64,000 nucleotides of DNA, from NCBI RefSeq assembly GCF_008831285.2, contig NC_045151.1, positions 8,782,571 through 8,846,570 of the forward strand. Direction: 5' to 3'. Each line of letters begins with the position of its first letter. Position 1 is the first letter of the stretch. The notes under the pieces were generated by a model. That model saw nothing but the letters and a program-made list of their open reading frames with translations. It did no database searches and was not told where the DNA came from. This document shows positions 11,710 to 22,482 of the stretch, in pieces. The stretch is from Nymphaea colorata. Lineage: Eukaryota > Streptophyta > Magnoliopsida > Nymphaeales > Nymphaeaceae. The translations under genes and the position numbers were made by a program.

Positions 11710-14700
11710 ATGACATCAAGAGTCGGAGCTTCTGAATTAGCTAAGACTGAGAAACTGAATGGTACAAATTTCCATGCATGGAAGCGTAGAATAATGTTGG
11801 TCTTGACCTTAGAAAGACTCGTTTATGTAATCAACGAGCCTTTTCCAATTTTAGGAGACAAACACACAGATGAAGAAAAAAAGGCATATGAGTCATTTTC
11901 TTCTGATGATTTAATGGCTAAAACAATTATGTTAACCTTCATGGAAGATGATCAAATCAGAGTCTTTGAGGATTGTCCAACTGCCAAGGATATGTTTGAT
12001 ACTATCGCTTCCAAATACAATACCATGACTGCGATGCACATACAGCTACTGCAAGAACAATACAATTCTTATAGGATGAAAGAGTCAGATAATGTAATGG
12101 ACCATGTCAATAAGATGTTGGTCATGACTAAAGATTTAGCTGTGGTAGGGAATGTCATATCTGACAATATGCAGATCAGCACAATTCTGAACAGCCTACC
12201 TCCTTCTTGGGATATGGCAGTTACTGCTTTGAGTGTTCAATTTGATACCCTTACGTTAGAAAAGCTTCCTATACAGTTAGCTCTACAGCAACAACGACTG
12301 ACCAAGAAAAATAGAACAGAGTTGATGACAGTCCAGGAAAAACCTGCTGGTTGTCATGTGCCTATAAAATCAAAACAATTTAAAAATCGAAACAATGGCA
12401 AGTTCAAGAGCAATTATGCAGGTACTAACAAATCTCAAGGAACTGTAGTGAAATGCTACAGATGCGGGAAGTCTGGACATATAAAGAAGAATTGCAGGAC
12501 AAAATTCCCGAGTAAGAAAGACAACATTGGTCGGGGCAACTACAACAGAAGGAAGCCTCAAGGAGACTCTGATAGAGAAGTCATCTGTGTCGTATCAGAA
12601 TGTCTGTTTGCAGATGGAGATCTAACTTGATGGTGGGTCGATTCAGGAGCAACTCGTCACATTGCGAAGACGAAAGAAGGAGTGATCCACATGGAAAATC
12701 TGAGTCCAGGAACCCACAAAGTCTATATGGGAAACAATTCTTATTGTGATGTCATGGGAATTGGGGCATATCGTTTAAATGTTGGGGGTACAAGTGTTGT
12801 ACTTAACGAAGTTTTGTATGTCCCTTCCATGAGGAGGAATCTAGTGTTAGTTCCTGCACTAACTGGGAAAGGTTTTGAAGTATGTTTTATTCCAGGGAAA
12901 GTAACAGTGGGAAAACATGGAAGACTCATGTTTAGTGGAAAATTTGTAAAAGAACATGGTATGTTCAAACTGAATGACATGAATGAAGCTTCAAGTTCTG
13001 CTTATTTCGATTGTGCAATGAGTGTGAATGTAAACTTATGGCATGAAAGATTAAGCCATATAAGCATAAAAAAGATACAGACTCTAGCACAACAAGGTTT
13101 AACACCTGACATAAATATAAATGATTTTGCAAAATGCGAATCATGTGTATACGGAAAAATGACCAGGAAACCATTTCCGTCTGAAGTAATTTGGGCAACT
13201 GAATTATTAGAGATAATTCATACAGATATCTGTGGACCTTTTAGGATCCAAACTCATAGTGGCAAGTTATATTTCATAACTTTCATTGACGACTTCTCAA
13301 GATTTGGTTACATATACTTAATCAGATATAAATCTGAAGCATTTGAGAAATTCAAGGAATACAAATCTGAAGTCGAGAGACAACTTGGAAGGAATATCAA
13401 AATTATAAGGTCTGATCGAGGAGGAGAATACACTTCTAGTGAATTCCTCAAATACTGCAAAGACCTTGGAATTAATAGACAAAAGACAATGCCTAGAACA
13501 CCACAACAAAATGGTGCGGCTGAGAGGTGTAATAGAACCCTCTTGAACATGGTGAGATCCATGTTGGCAGGAGCACAATTACCAAAAGTTTTTTGGGGAG
13601 AAGCTGTGTTGACAGCTATGTATACAATAAACCGAGTGCCCTGCAAAGCAGTCCCAACCACTCCTTATGAAAGATGGACTGGTATAAAACCAGATCTGAG
13701 ATATTTAAGGAGATGGGGATCTGTAGCACACGTGAAAATTCTAGATCCAAAATTGGATAAAGTAGATAATAGATCAGTGAGATGTATATTTATTGGATAC
13801 CCAAAAGGATCCAAGGGCTACAGATTATATCATTCATCTATGGGACTTATAGAAAGCAGAGATGTAGAGTTCATAGAAGAACTCAATAATAAAGATTATG
13901 ATCCAGTGGAATATCGAAATGATACACTGGATGATCTGATTTATTCAGATGAACAGTCTGGTAATGAACCGACTGGAGGTCAGTCAGGAAATGAACCGAC
14001 TGGAGTTCAGTTTGGCAATGAACCAACTGAACAAGAATCGTCTGAGGAACAGTCAGGAAATGAACCGACTGAAGATCAGTTAGGCAATGAACCAACTGAT
14101 ATGAATACTTCATCATCTCAGACGTTATCAGGTCATAAAAGACCTAGAGCTCCTCCTTCATATTTAAATGATTATTATGTATATTTGGCAGAGGAGCTAT
14201 GCTACCTAGCAGACATTGACGAAATGTCTGACAATCTGACATATGATGAAGCAGTAAGCTCACATGAATCGTCAGATTGGGTGAATGCTATGGATGAAGA
14301 AATTGAATCCATAGAAAAGAATAAAGTCTGGGAATTAGTAGATCTTCCTAATGACAGAAAACCCATTGGATGTAAATGGGTACTAAGGAAGAAATATAAA
14401 GCAGACGGATCAGTTGAAAAATTCAAAGCCAGACTGGTAGCGAAAGGTTTTTCCCAAAAGGAAGGAATTGATTACTCAGAGACCTATTCACCGGTTGCAA
14501 AGTTCGCATCAATCAGAATAATTTTGGCTATCGCGGCATTCTATGACTTGGATATTTGTCAGATGGATGTGAAGACTGCTTTTCTGAACGGTGAGTTGAA
14601 AGAAACTATATATATGACTCAACCGCAGGGATATGTCATCAAAGAAAAAGAAGACAAAGTATACAAGTTGAATAAATCGTTATATGGACTGAAACAGTCT

Positions 14701-15783
14701 CCAAGACAGTGGTATTTTGCTTTTCACAAAGCAATTACAAAACTTAGGTTTGTAGCAAACCAACTAGACCACTGTGTATACGTTTGGAAAAGTGGGAGTC
14801 TTTTTTGTATTCTATCATTATATGTTGATGACATATTATTAACAGGAAATGATAACGATATGATATACAAAACGAAGACTTGGCTAAATAAAAACTTCGA
14901 AATGAAGGACTTGGGTGAAGCATCCTATATATTAGGAATAAAAATCACTCGAGATAGAAACTCAAGAGTCCTGAGTTTAAGCCAGGAACAGTATATTGAT
15001 TATATCTTGAAGAAATTTCGTATGTTAGACTGCAAACCAATTGGGACTCCTATAGCTAAAGGAGCAAACTTAAGCAGGAATGATTGTCCCAATGAAGGAC
15101 AACAAAAATTAAATGTTCCATATGCACAAGCAGTTGGTAGTCTAATGTATTTAATGCTTTGTACCAGACCGGACATAAGTTTTCCTATCGGTCTGGTAAG
15201 TCGTTATCAAAGTAATCCTGGATGGCCTCATTGGCAAGCAGTTAAAAGAATTTTTCGGTATATTAAAGGAACAAAAGGACTGAAATTGTCTTATCAAGCA
15301 GATGAGCTAACTTTAGTTGGCTATTCTGATGCAGATTTTGCAGGCTGTAAAGATGATAGTAAATCCACTTCAGGGTATGTTTTTCTCTTTGGAGGTGGGG
15401 CGATAGCCTGGTCCTGTAAGAAACAGGGATGTATTGCTCAGCACACACAAGAAGCAGAGTATGTAGCATGCAATATTGCAACTACTTTTGCTGTCTGGAT
15501 AAATCGGTTCTTGAAAGACTTGAAATTAGATCTTGCTCATGAACCGGTCCAACTATACTGTGATAATCAGGCAGCAATATCTCTGATGAAAAATGGAGCT
15601 GTTAGCTGAAAGAGTAAACATATAATGGTGAAATACCATTATGTTCATGAAATGATCGAGAAAAATGAAATCTCGGTTGATTATTTGCCTACCAATGATA
15701 TGGTAGCTGATCCCTTAACTAAGGGGATATCTGAAGATTTGTTTTCAAAGCATGTAGCCCATATGGGGCTAAGATATATTTGA
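11710..15783 (+). pseudogene. Copia B gag-pol polyprotein (two in-frame TGA)
   Basis: A single frame of about 1,358 codons from the ATG at 11710 (an in-frame ATG also lies at 11686), interrupted by TGA at 12628-12630 and 15607-15609. Gag (LNGTNFHAWKRRIML) is followed by the zinc knuckle CYRCGKSGHIKKNC (from 12454), protease DSGATRH (12640), integrase HHCC zone (about 13040-13160) and core with FIDDFSRFGYIYL, RSDRGGEYTS and QQNGAAERCNRTL. Next comes RT with DVKTAFLNGEL and YVDDILL (14821), then RNase H with DADFAGC and CDNQAAISLM. After the second stop the frame continues to a natural end at 15781-15783. The first TGA falls exactly between nucleocapsid and protease. It may be a simple mutation or, less likely, a readthrough site; the second TGA truncates RNase H and argues for decay. 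Confidence 0.92.
13951..14100 (+). repeat. Tandem peptide repeat in copia B IN-RT linker
   Basis: Five copies of a 7-residue core Q(S/F/L)GNEPT, with variable spacers, encoded by imperfect 27-36-bp DNA repeats. They lie in the normally variable linker between integrase and reverse transcriptase. Confidence 0.85.
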
Positions 15784-15947
15784 AGGTTGCGAAGGAAAAA
15801 CCATTGAATGGAAAACCTCGCTAAAAACTTTGAAAAAGGTTTGGATTACGTTGGATAAGCCAATTAAGGAAAACCACGTAACAAACTGAGCAAAGAAAAC
15901 CCACATATAGTGGAAGAAAACTGGCGGTCTCATGGCCAAGTGGGAGA

Positions 15948-16282
15948 TGTTGGATAATGGCCATTGAGCCCTATCCGAATATGTAACTGCAAAGCAGTTA
16001 CTAGAAGTGCTCCTAAAGTATCTCCTAAGATATCTCCCAACTAACCGCAGCTAGGGTTTGGGGAAAACCTAAGGGGCTAGGCTTTAAATTCCTAGCTATA
16101 ACTCTTGAGAAGGAATCATCCGTGAGAAGCCCTTTGGAAGAAAACCCCAAAAAAGGAAAAACTGACTTGTCTTCTCTCTCTTGCTCTTCCTCTTGTTCTT
16201 GTTTGCTGTTCTTAACAGGGGACGCTCGAGATCTTCTGCATCTACATAGAGAGTCTTCTGCTGCATAACAAACCGTCTTACA
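15948..16282 (+). repeat. Copia B 3' LTR
   Basis: 335-bp partner of 9624-9961, starting TGTTGGATAATGG directly after the polypurine tract and ending CTTACA before the target duplication. Confidence 0.95.
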
Positions 16283-16354
16283 CCTTATTCCCAACTGTGG
16301 AGCTTTTCCAATTTTCTTTTTCTTCTCTTTTCACACTGCAGTATGCTACTATTT

Positions 16355-16695
16355 TTATTTTCCTCCTCTTCTTCTTCCAGCCGACAATTTTTCCCTTTTA
16401 CTTCCCTGCTGCTGTTTTTTTTGTCTGTTTTCTTTTTGTTTTTTTGTTTCTTCCTTACTATAGATGCGTCAACAGCAGCAGGCCGCTGCTGCTCTTCTTT
16501 TGTCTCCCTCTCTCACAACTTTCTTATTTTCCTCATCTTCTTCTTCTTCAGCCGAGACTTTTTCCCTTTTACTTCCCTCTGCTGATTATTTTGTCTGTTC
16601 TCTTTTTGGTTTTTTTTCATTTTTCCTTTCTATAGATGCGTCAACAGCAGCAGGCCGCTGCTGCTCTTCTTTTGTCTTCCTCTCTCACTACTTTG
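16355..16695. repeat. 170-bp tandem duplication
   Basis: Two head-to-tail copies (about 16355-16523 and 16524-16695) of a pyrimidine-rich unit. Each carries TAGATGCGTCAACAGCAGC followed by AGGCCGCTGCTGCTC, an imperfect palindrome, in its middle. The offset grows from 169 to 172 bp through small indels. This is the spacer between copia B and C, part of the original tract and not of either element. Confidence 0.85.
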
Positions 16696-16721
16696 TTTCT
16701 CTTTCAGCTCACTCACTCCTC

Positions 16722-16965
16722 TGTTGCGACATTTTTGTAAGAGGATTGGTGTTCCCAAAACATCAGAATCAGTTACATTCTGCTGTTACGATGAGATTGT
16801 ACATGATAAAAAAAAAGAAGGAAGGAAATCTTCTTTATTTCTTTGGAAAGTTTTGATAACCGTCCTCCTAGTTATCGTCTCTTTCAGAATTAGGCCCAAG
16901 TGCCGAACCAAGTAAATCTGCTCTTGCTCACTTGATATTGCTTCCTTTTCATGTGTTATATAATA
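16722..16965 (+). repeat. Copia C 5' LTR (internally deleted)
   Basis: 244 bp against 312 bp for the 3' copy. The missing part, after CCGTCCTCCT near 16870, includes the TATA box region present in the 3' LTR, so this LTR probably lacks a working promoter. Confidence 0.85.
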
Positions 16966-17029
16966 AGGTATCAGAGCAGGTTACATAAAGCTACTGCTGT
17001 TATAACTTCTTAACTTCCAGCGACAGAGC

Positions 17030-17620
17030 CGTTTGAAGGAGTCACAAAACAGAGTATCGCCTGCCAGGGAACATGCCGCAAAATTGGCCGGCGTTGTCAC
17101 CTCCGGCGACATCAGGGGTCTAGCAAGGGTTCGTCAGAATCGTCTAATTCTGAGAAACGTCCCCACCAATTTTCAGAATTTTAGACGCAGCAGTTAAGAA
17201 GTTATAAATTTTTGAAGAGACCTCTGTCGCTGGAAGACTGCCTGCAACTGCGCCCGCCAGGGAACCTGCCACAAAATTGACTGGCGTTGTCATCTCCGGC
17301 AACGACAGGGGTCAAGCTAGGGCTCCTCAGAATCGTCTACTTCTGAGGAACGTTCCCACCAATTTAGATTTTTTGGAGCAGCCATTACAGAGTTATGATT
17401 TTTTGAAGAGACGCTTGTTACTGGAAGTACTGACTGCAACTGCGCCCGCCAGGGAACCTGCCGTAAAATTGACCGGCGTTGTCATCTCCAGCAACGTCAG
17501 GGGTCGAGCAAGGGCTCCTCAGAATCGTCTACTTTTGAGGAACGTCCCCACCAATTTTCAGATTTTTTGGAGTAGCCATTACAGAGGTATGATTTTTTGA
17601 AGAGACGCCTGTTGCTGACA
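17030..17620 (+). repeat. Leader tandem repeat, three units of about 192 bp
   Basis: Three consecutive diverged units, with GCCAGGGAAC at 17063, 17256 and 17448 (spacing 193 and 192). Each also contains GGCGTTGTCA, a CAGGGGTC word and TCAGAATCGTCTA. They lie between PBS and Gag of copia C. The middle and last units share more with each other than with the first. Confidence 0.88.
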
Positions 17621-18020
17621 ACCATCGGGTTCTCTGTTTTGCCAATTTCTGTTCACGAGTTGGGATGTGAAGGCTCTCTACCAGTTTTCTTCTTGCTGCC
17701 TCTCTATTCTGAGCTATTTTTCTCAAAGATTTGCCATCAATTGGTTGCTGGGAGCTGCTGTTAAGGACTAAGGAGAGAAACCAAAAGCCTTCACCGCCGG
17801 TCAGGCAGAGGTTTCTTCTTGATCGGGTGGTTTTCTCTTCTCCCCTGTTTTTTGAGATTATTTATCTCTACGTTTTTCTCTTGCTTACCACAAACGCGGG
17901 TTTGAATGATCGAGACTTAACAAGGATTTATCTCTACGTTTTTCTCTTACTTACCACTGCTGTATTCTGTAATTCCTCCTGCACTTTGTGAAGTGGTGTT
18001 TGGTATTATTCTATTATTCC

Positions 18021-18824
18021 ATGGCAAACAATCATAAGGTTCTTAAAAGCAATGAACAAAGCAGCCAGCCTTTGAAAATCACCAATACCCTATTGAATGG
18101 CGCCAACTACCTAAGGTGGGCTAAGGCAGCTCGACTGTTTTTAAGTGGTCAATCTAAGGTTGGATACATAAATGGGAAGATTAGTCCTCCTTACAGGTTA
18201 GATCCAAAATTTGATGATTGGCAATCTGAAAATGATATAGTGATGTCGTGGCTTATTAACTCCATGGAACCCTTTATTTCAAATCTGTTTATGTATCAAG
18301 AAACTGCAAAGGAGATTTGGGATGAGTTAAAACAACTCTTTTTCAAACAAAATAATCTCGCACGGATCTATGAAATTCAGGTTGAGATTTCCAATCTTAT
18401 GAAGGGCGACATGCCATTGAATCTCCACATAAGAGAGCTCAAAAGCCAATTTGATGAACTTCTGCAATATAGGCCTGCTAACACTGATCCCGATACATAC
18501 AAAAATCGTTTTGAGAAAGACAAAATCTTTAAGCTATTGGTAGGTTTAGGAGCGAATTATGAAGAAATTAGGAGTCAAATCCTCAATACCACTCGGCTGC
18601 CCAACTTCAACGATGTTTGTCAAATGATACAAAGGGAGGCTGCACGAAGACAAGTTATGAATTCCAAAACTAAACTTTCTGAAGAAAGTCATGAACGAAT
18701 GGCGTGCGTCGCTCAAGTTGATTTTGTCAAAGGGGATCAAAAACTCCCAAACACTAACAAATCTTTCAACGTCAACTTCAGCTATCAGAAAAGGAGAAAT
18801 AAAATTAGATGCACCCACCGCTAG
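18021..18824 (+). pseudogene. Copia C Gag
   Basis: Frame starting MANNHKVL at 18021 (the same frame also has an ATG at 17988). It contains NGANYLRWAKAARLFLSG, WLINSMEPF and ETAKEIWDELKQLF, the pattern of plant UBN2-type copia Gag. It resembles the Gag of element A, so A and C probably belong to related lineages. The frame closes in what should be the zinc-knuckle region (RRNKIRCTHR), where a frameshift has occurred. Confidence 0.85.
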
Positions 18825-19159
18825 CAGACTGGTCAACAAGAGACAAAGCTATGTCCTCCACCAAGTCAACGTCTTCCACCAATCCTGATTTAGCAAACTT
18901 TGTCACCAAAGACGACCTTGAGAATTTTTTTCAGAAGTTCACAAAGACTAATCTAGAATCGTCTCAGCCCGTCAGCAATTCAGAAGGTAACAACTTTGCT
19001 TTGACTGCTACTTTAAATCGTTCTGCATGGGTTGTTGATACAGGGGCCACCGATCATATGTCTAGCGACTTAACCAAACTGATTAATCTTGACAAAACAA
19101 AACAAAGATCGGTTTTAAATCTCAAGTTTTATATATTCCAAAACTGTCAGCTAATCTAA
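18809..19159 (+). pseudogene. Copia C protease region
   Basis: This frame, shifted relative to Gag, contains WVVDTGATDHMSSD, the copia aspartic protease active site (Asp-Thr-Gly). It ends early in a degenerate tail before the integrase frame begins at 19191. Confidence 0.85.
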
Positions 19160-19190
19160 TGTCAATAAGCAAATTAACCAAGTCTGATAA

Positions 19191-20210
19191 TTGTTTGGCT
19201 GTTTTTTTTTAAAGAGTGTGATATTTCAGGATTGTGTGATGAACCGGGAGATTGGTAGAAGGCATGAGCAGAATGGGCTGTACGTTATGGACGCAAATTG
19301 TTGCAACCTCATTGTGGATGATCAGCAAGACCGGCGTTCTCACTACTGGACCTGGCACGTCAGACTTGGTCAGATCTCTGATCAGAGTTTAACTCGTCTT
19401 ATTCCAAATCTTACAGTTGAAAATAAATCATGTGATGCTTGTGAACTTTCTAAATCCACGAGATTACATTTCCAATCTTCTACTGAAAAATCAAAGGATA
19501 TCATTGATTTAGTTCATTCTTATGCTTGGGGACCAGCCCCAGAAGTGTCATATTTTGGATTTAGATATTATGTCTCTTTTATTGATGATAAGACTCGCAT
19601 GACTTGGTTGTTCTTTCTTAAGTATAAGAGTGAAGTTTTTAGTACTTTCAAAGAATTTTTAAAGATGATACATACTCAATATGGAGTAAAGATTAAAAAA
19701 CTTCGCTCTGACAATAGTGAAGAATATGTGAATGATGCTCTTGAAACTTTTCTAAAAGGAGAAGGTACACAACCTCAATATTCTTGTGCAGATACCCCGC
19801 AACAAAACGGAGTGGTAGAACGAAAAAACAGACAACTACTGAATGTTGCTCGATCTCTAATGACTCACATGCATGTTCCTTTTCATTTTCGGAATGATGC
19901 GATTGCTACGACCTGTTATATTATCAATAGGGCACCAAGTTCTAGCATTGAAAATCAAGTTCCTATTGAACTTCTTCTCAATAGAAAGGTTTCTATAAAG
20001 CATCTTAAAGTTTTTGAATGCAAATGCTATGTTCATATACAAGAAAAGTTTATGAACAAATTTGAAAAGCGTGCTATCAAAAGCATCTTCCTCGATTATT
20101 TCAGTAGAAAGAAAGGGTATAAATGTTATGATCCAGTCACTAGAAGATTATTTATATCTCGTGATGTGAAGTTTTTTGAACAGGAATCCTTCTTTGATTA
20201 CCAAAGATAG
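19191..20210 (+). pseudogene. Copia C integrase
   Basis: Open for 339 codons. It holds the HHCC zone (HVRLGQISD...CDACELSK), the core segments LVHSYAWGPAP, FIDDKTRMTWLFFLKYKSEV and LRSDNSEEYV, then TPQQNGVVERKNRQLL, and the C-terminal GYKCYDPVTRRLFISRDVKF. The conserved GGEY is replaced by SEEY. It is the longest undamaged block of this element. Confidence 0.88.
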
Positions 20211-20216
20211 GGGGAG

Positions 20217-22132
20217 ATGAATGTCGCTAATCCCATCAAACAACTCACTCTGCCAATGGGTGAAACCAGCTATGAAGCTCCTAGTGCTAGCAAGCAGCCC
20301 GTATTGCCTATGGTTGAACCTCATTTTGAGCTAGATAAAATCATTTCAAATGATGTGTCCTTAATTCCGCCTCAAGAACCCGACACCAGCATCAATCCTC
20401 TCACTCTTTCCACCGAACCAAATTTCAATTTCAGCAATTCAAACCAACCAGAAAATTTCACTAGACAATCTACCCGTCCTACTAGACCACCAACAAAATT
20501 TAGTGACTATGACACCTATCTTACAACCAACAAAAATCATTCCATTCCATAGACCAATACCTATCATTCGAAAATCTGCCCATTCACTATAAATCCTATA
20601 TCCTAAATACTTACTACCAACATGAACGAAAAACTTATGAGGAGGCAAAGTCTGATCCAAAGTGGCTTAATGCAATGAAAGAAGAGCTTGCGGCACTGAA
20701 AAAAAATCAAACATGGGATCTAATTCCTCTGCCTGATGGCAAGAAGCTGGTTGGATGCAAGTGGGTATATCGAATAAAGTATAACAATAATGGAAGTGTA
20801 GAGCGCTACAAAGCTCGCTTGGGTGCCAAAGGATTCACTCAAACTGAAGGTATTGATTATACTGAAATCTTTGCTCTTGTTGCAAAAATGGGTTCTGTTC
20901 GAATGTTAATTTCAGTAGCAGCAAACAAGAGATGGTCTTTTACTCAACTTGATGTGAAAAATGCTTTTCTTCATGGTGAACTTAACGAAGAAGTTTATAT
21001 GGAAGCACCAAAAGGTATAAGAAATGAGCACAGGTACGTATCCAAATTGAAAGAGGCTCTATATGGTTTGAAACAGTCACCGCAAGCTTGGTTCTCTCGT
21101 CTCAATGATGCGCTTGCAAAATTGGGTTTCAAAAGAAGCAGTGCTAATCATACTATGTTTACGTCTTTGAGAAACTTTAAAATTTGCATTCTCCTAGTCT
21201 ATGTGGACGACATAATAATGACAGGTGATGATATTAATTTTATGCCACGTGTCAAAGACGATCTTAATCGGCTGTTTGAAATCAAAAATTTGAGAATACT
21301 AAGATTCTTCTTAGGAATTGAAGTTGCATACTCAAACAAAAGAGTCTTCTTTTGCCAAAGGAAGTATACGTTAGATCTATTGAAAGAAACAGGATGCTTG
21401 GGTGCCAAACCAGCAGAGACACCCCTTGAAGCCAATTGTAAATTAAAGAAAGATAAAGGAGAACTCGTTGAGAATATTCAAAGCTTTCAGAAACTTGTCG
21501 GTAAACTCATATATTTAACTGTTACAAGACCAGACATATTCTATGGTGTGAGTCTCATAAGTCAGTTTATGCATTCTCCTAGATCATCTCACATTGAAGC
21601 GGCTCATAGAATCTTGAGGTATTTGAAAAAATGTCCTGGAAAAGGAATTTTAGTGAAATGTGATCTGCCACTAGATGTCGTGGGTTATACTGATGCAGAC
21701 TGGGCAGAGGATCCAAACGATCGAAGATCTACTTCTGGTTTTTGCACTTTTGTTGGAGGAAATCTTGTAACTTGGAGAAGTAAAAAATAATCTGTAGTTG
21801 CTCAATCAAGTGCTGAAGCATAATACAGAGCTATGGTTGGATGTACATGTGAACTAGTGTGGATTAAAGCGCTTTTGAAGGACATGAATATTGACGTGCA
21901 AGACTCCATAATGCTTATATGCAACAATATGACTGCAATCTATATTGGGACAAATCCGGTCTTTCATGAAAGAACCAAACACATTGAAATTGGCTGTCAC
22001 TTCGTTAGAGAAAATATTCAAGATGGAACTATCGAAACCTGTCATGTTAAAAGTGAAAATCAGTTGGCCGATATTTTCACCAAGAGCCTAGTACGAGAGA
22101 AGCATCAAAGCATTGTAAACAAGTTGGCATAG
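20217..22132 (+). pseudogene. Copia C linker, reverse transcriptase and RNase H
   Basis: Linker 20217-20552 is in the integrase frame. RT (20675-21790) is shifted and carries GCKWVYRIKY, LDVKNAFLHGEL, YGLKQSPQAWF, LLVYVDDIIMTG and the RNase H start GYTDADWAEDPNDRRST. Stops at 21788-21790 and near 21821 interrupt RNase H; the same frame resumes at 21833 with CNNMTAIYIGTN and HERTKHIEIGCHF. The first of these stops is a CAA-to-TAA type change at a usual Gln codon. Confidence 0.88.
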
Positions 22133-22165
22133 ATTGATATCTGTCCTCCAACTTGAGGGGGAGAT

Positions 22166-22477
22166 TGTTGCGAGATTTGGGGAAGAGGATTGGTGTTGCC
22201 AAAATATCAAAATCAGCTACATTCTGTTGTTATGATGAGATTGTGCATGATCAAAAAAGAAGGAAGGAAATCCTCTCTATTTCTTTGGAAAGTTTTGATA
22301 ACCGTCCTCCTCTCATTCAGAATGTATAAAAACCCCCTTTCTCTCTTTGATTGTAAGCAATTAAGGATAAATAAAATACCAGTCTCCTTCTTCCTCCGTG
22401 GACGTAGTCCCAAGTGCCTAACCACATAAATCTGCTCTTGCTCACTTGATATTGCTTCCTTTTCATGTTTTCTAATA
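22166..22477 (+). repeat. Copia C 3' LTR
   Basis: 312 bp, starting TGTTGCGAGATTTGG after the polypurine tract and ending CTAATA before the target duplication TCCTC. It retains the TATA box missing from the 5' copy. Confidence 0.88.
22325..22332 (+). promoter_or_regulatory. TATA box in copia C 3' LTR
   Basis: TATAAAAA after GAATG, followed by CCCCCTTTCTCTC. It is in the segment deleted from the 5' LTR. In this position it could only drive transcription out of the element into the flanking DNA. Confidence 0.5.
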
Positions 22478-22482
22478 TCCTC

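Larger units (their letters stand above)
9624..16282 (+). mobile_element. Ty1/copia LTR retrotransposon B (nearly intact)
   Basis: Defined by LTRs 9624-9961 and 15948-16282 and by the target duplication CCTTA (9619-9623 and 16283-16287). Order: LTR, PBS, a 1.7-kb leader, one gag-pol frame (11686 or 11710 to 15783), polypurine tract (15935-15947, AAGTGGGAGA), LTR. By eye the LTRs differ by five substitutions and one 3-bp indel (about 1.5%), making this the youngest of the four complete insertions. Two in-frame TGA codons are the only lesions I see in the coding region. Confidence 0.96.
16722..22477 (+). mobile_element. Ty1/copia LTR retrotransposon C (decayed)
   Basis: LTRs 16722-16965 and 22166-22477, with target duplication TCCTC (16717-16721 and 22478-22482). 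The duplication is found only if the LTR is taken to end in TAATA rather than at an internal TTTTCA, so the ends are TG...TA. Internal order: PBS-like AGGTATCAGAGC (16966-16977), tandem-repeat leader, Gag, protease, integrase, RT, RNase H, polypurine tract (22151-22165). The coding region is broken by at least three frameshifts and several stops. Confidence 0.92.

Noticed and set aside
16025-16294. 89-residue minus frame in the copia B 3' LTR
   Set aside because: Lies entirely within the LTR and is antisense to the element.
22166-22465. Copia C LTR ending at TTTTCA (TG...CA)
   Set aside because: No target duplication fits that boundary, while TCCTC matches exactly when the LTR ends in TAATA.
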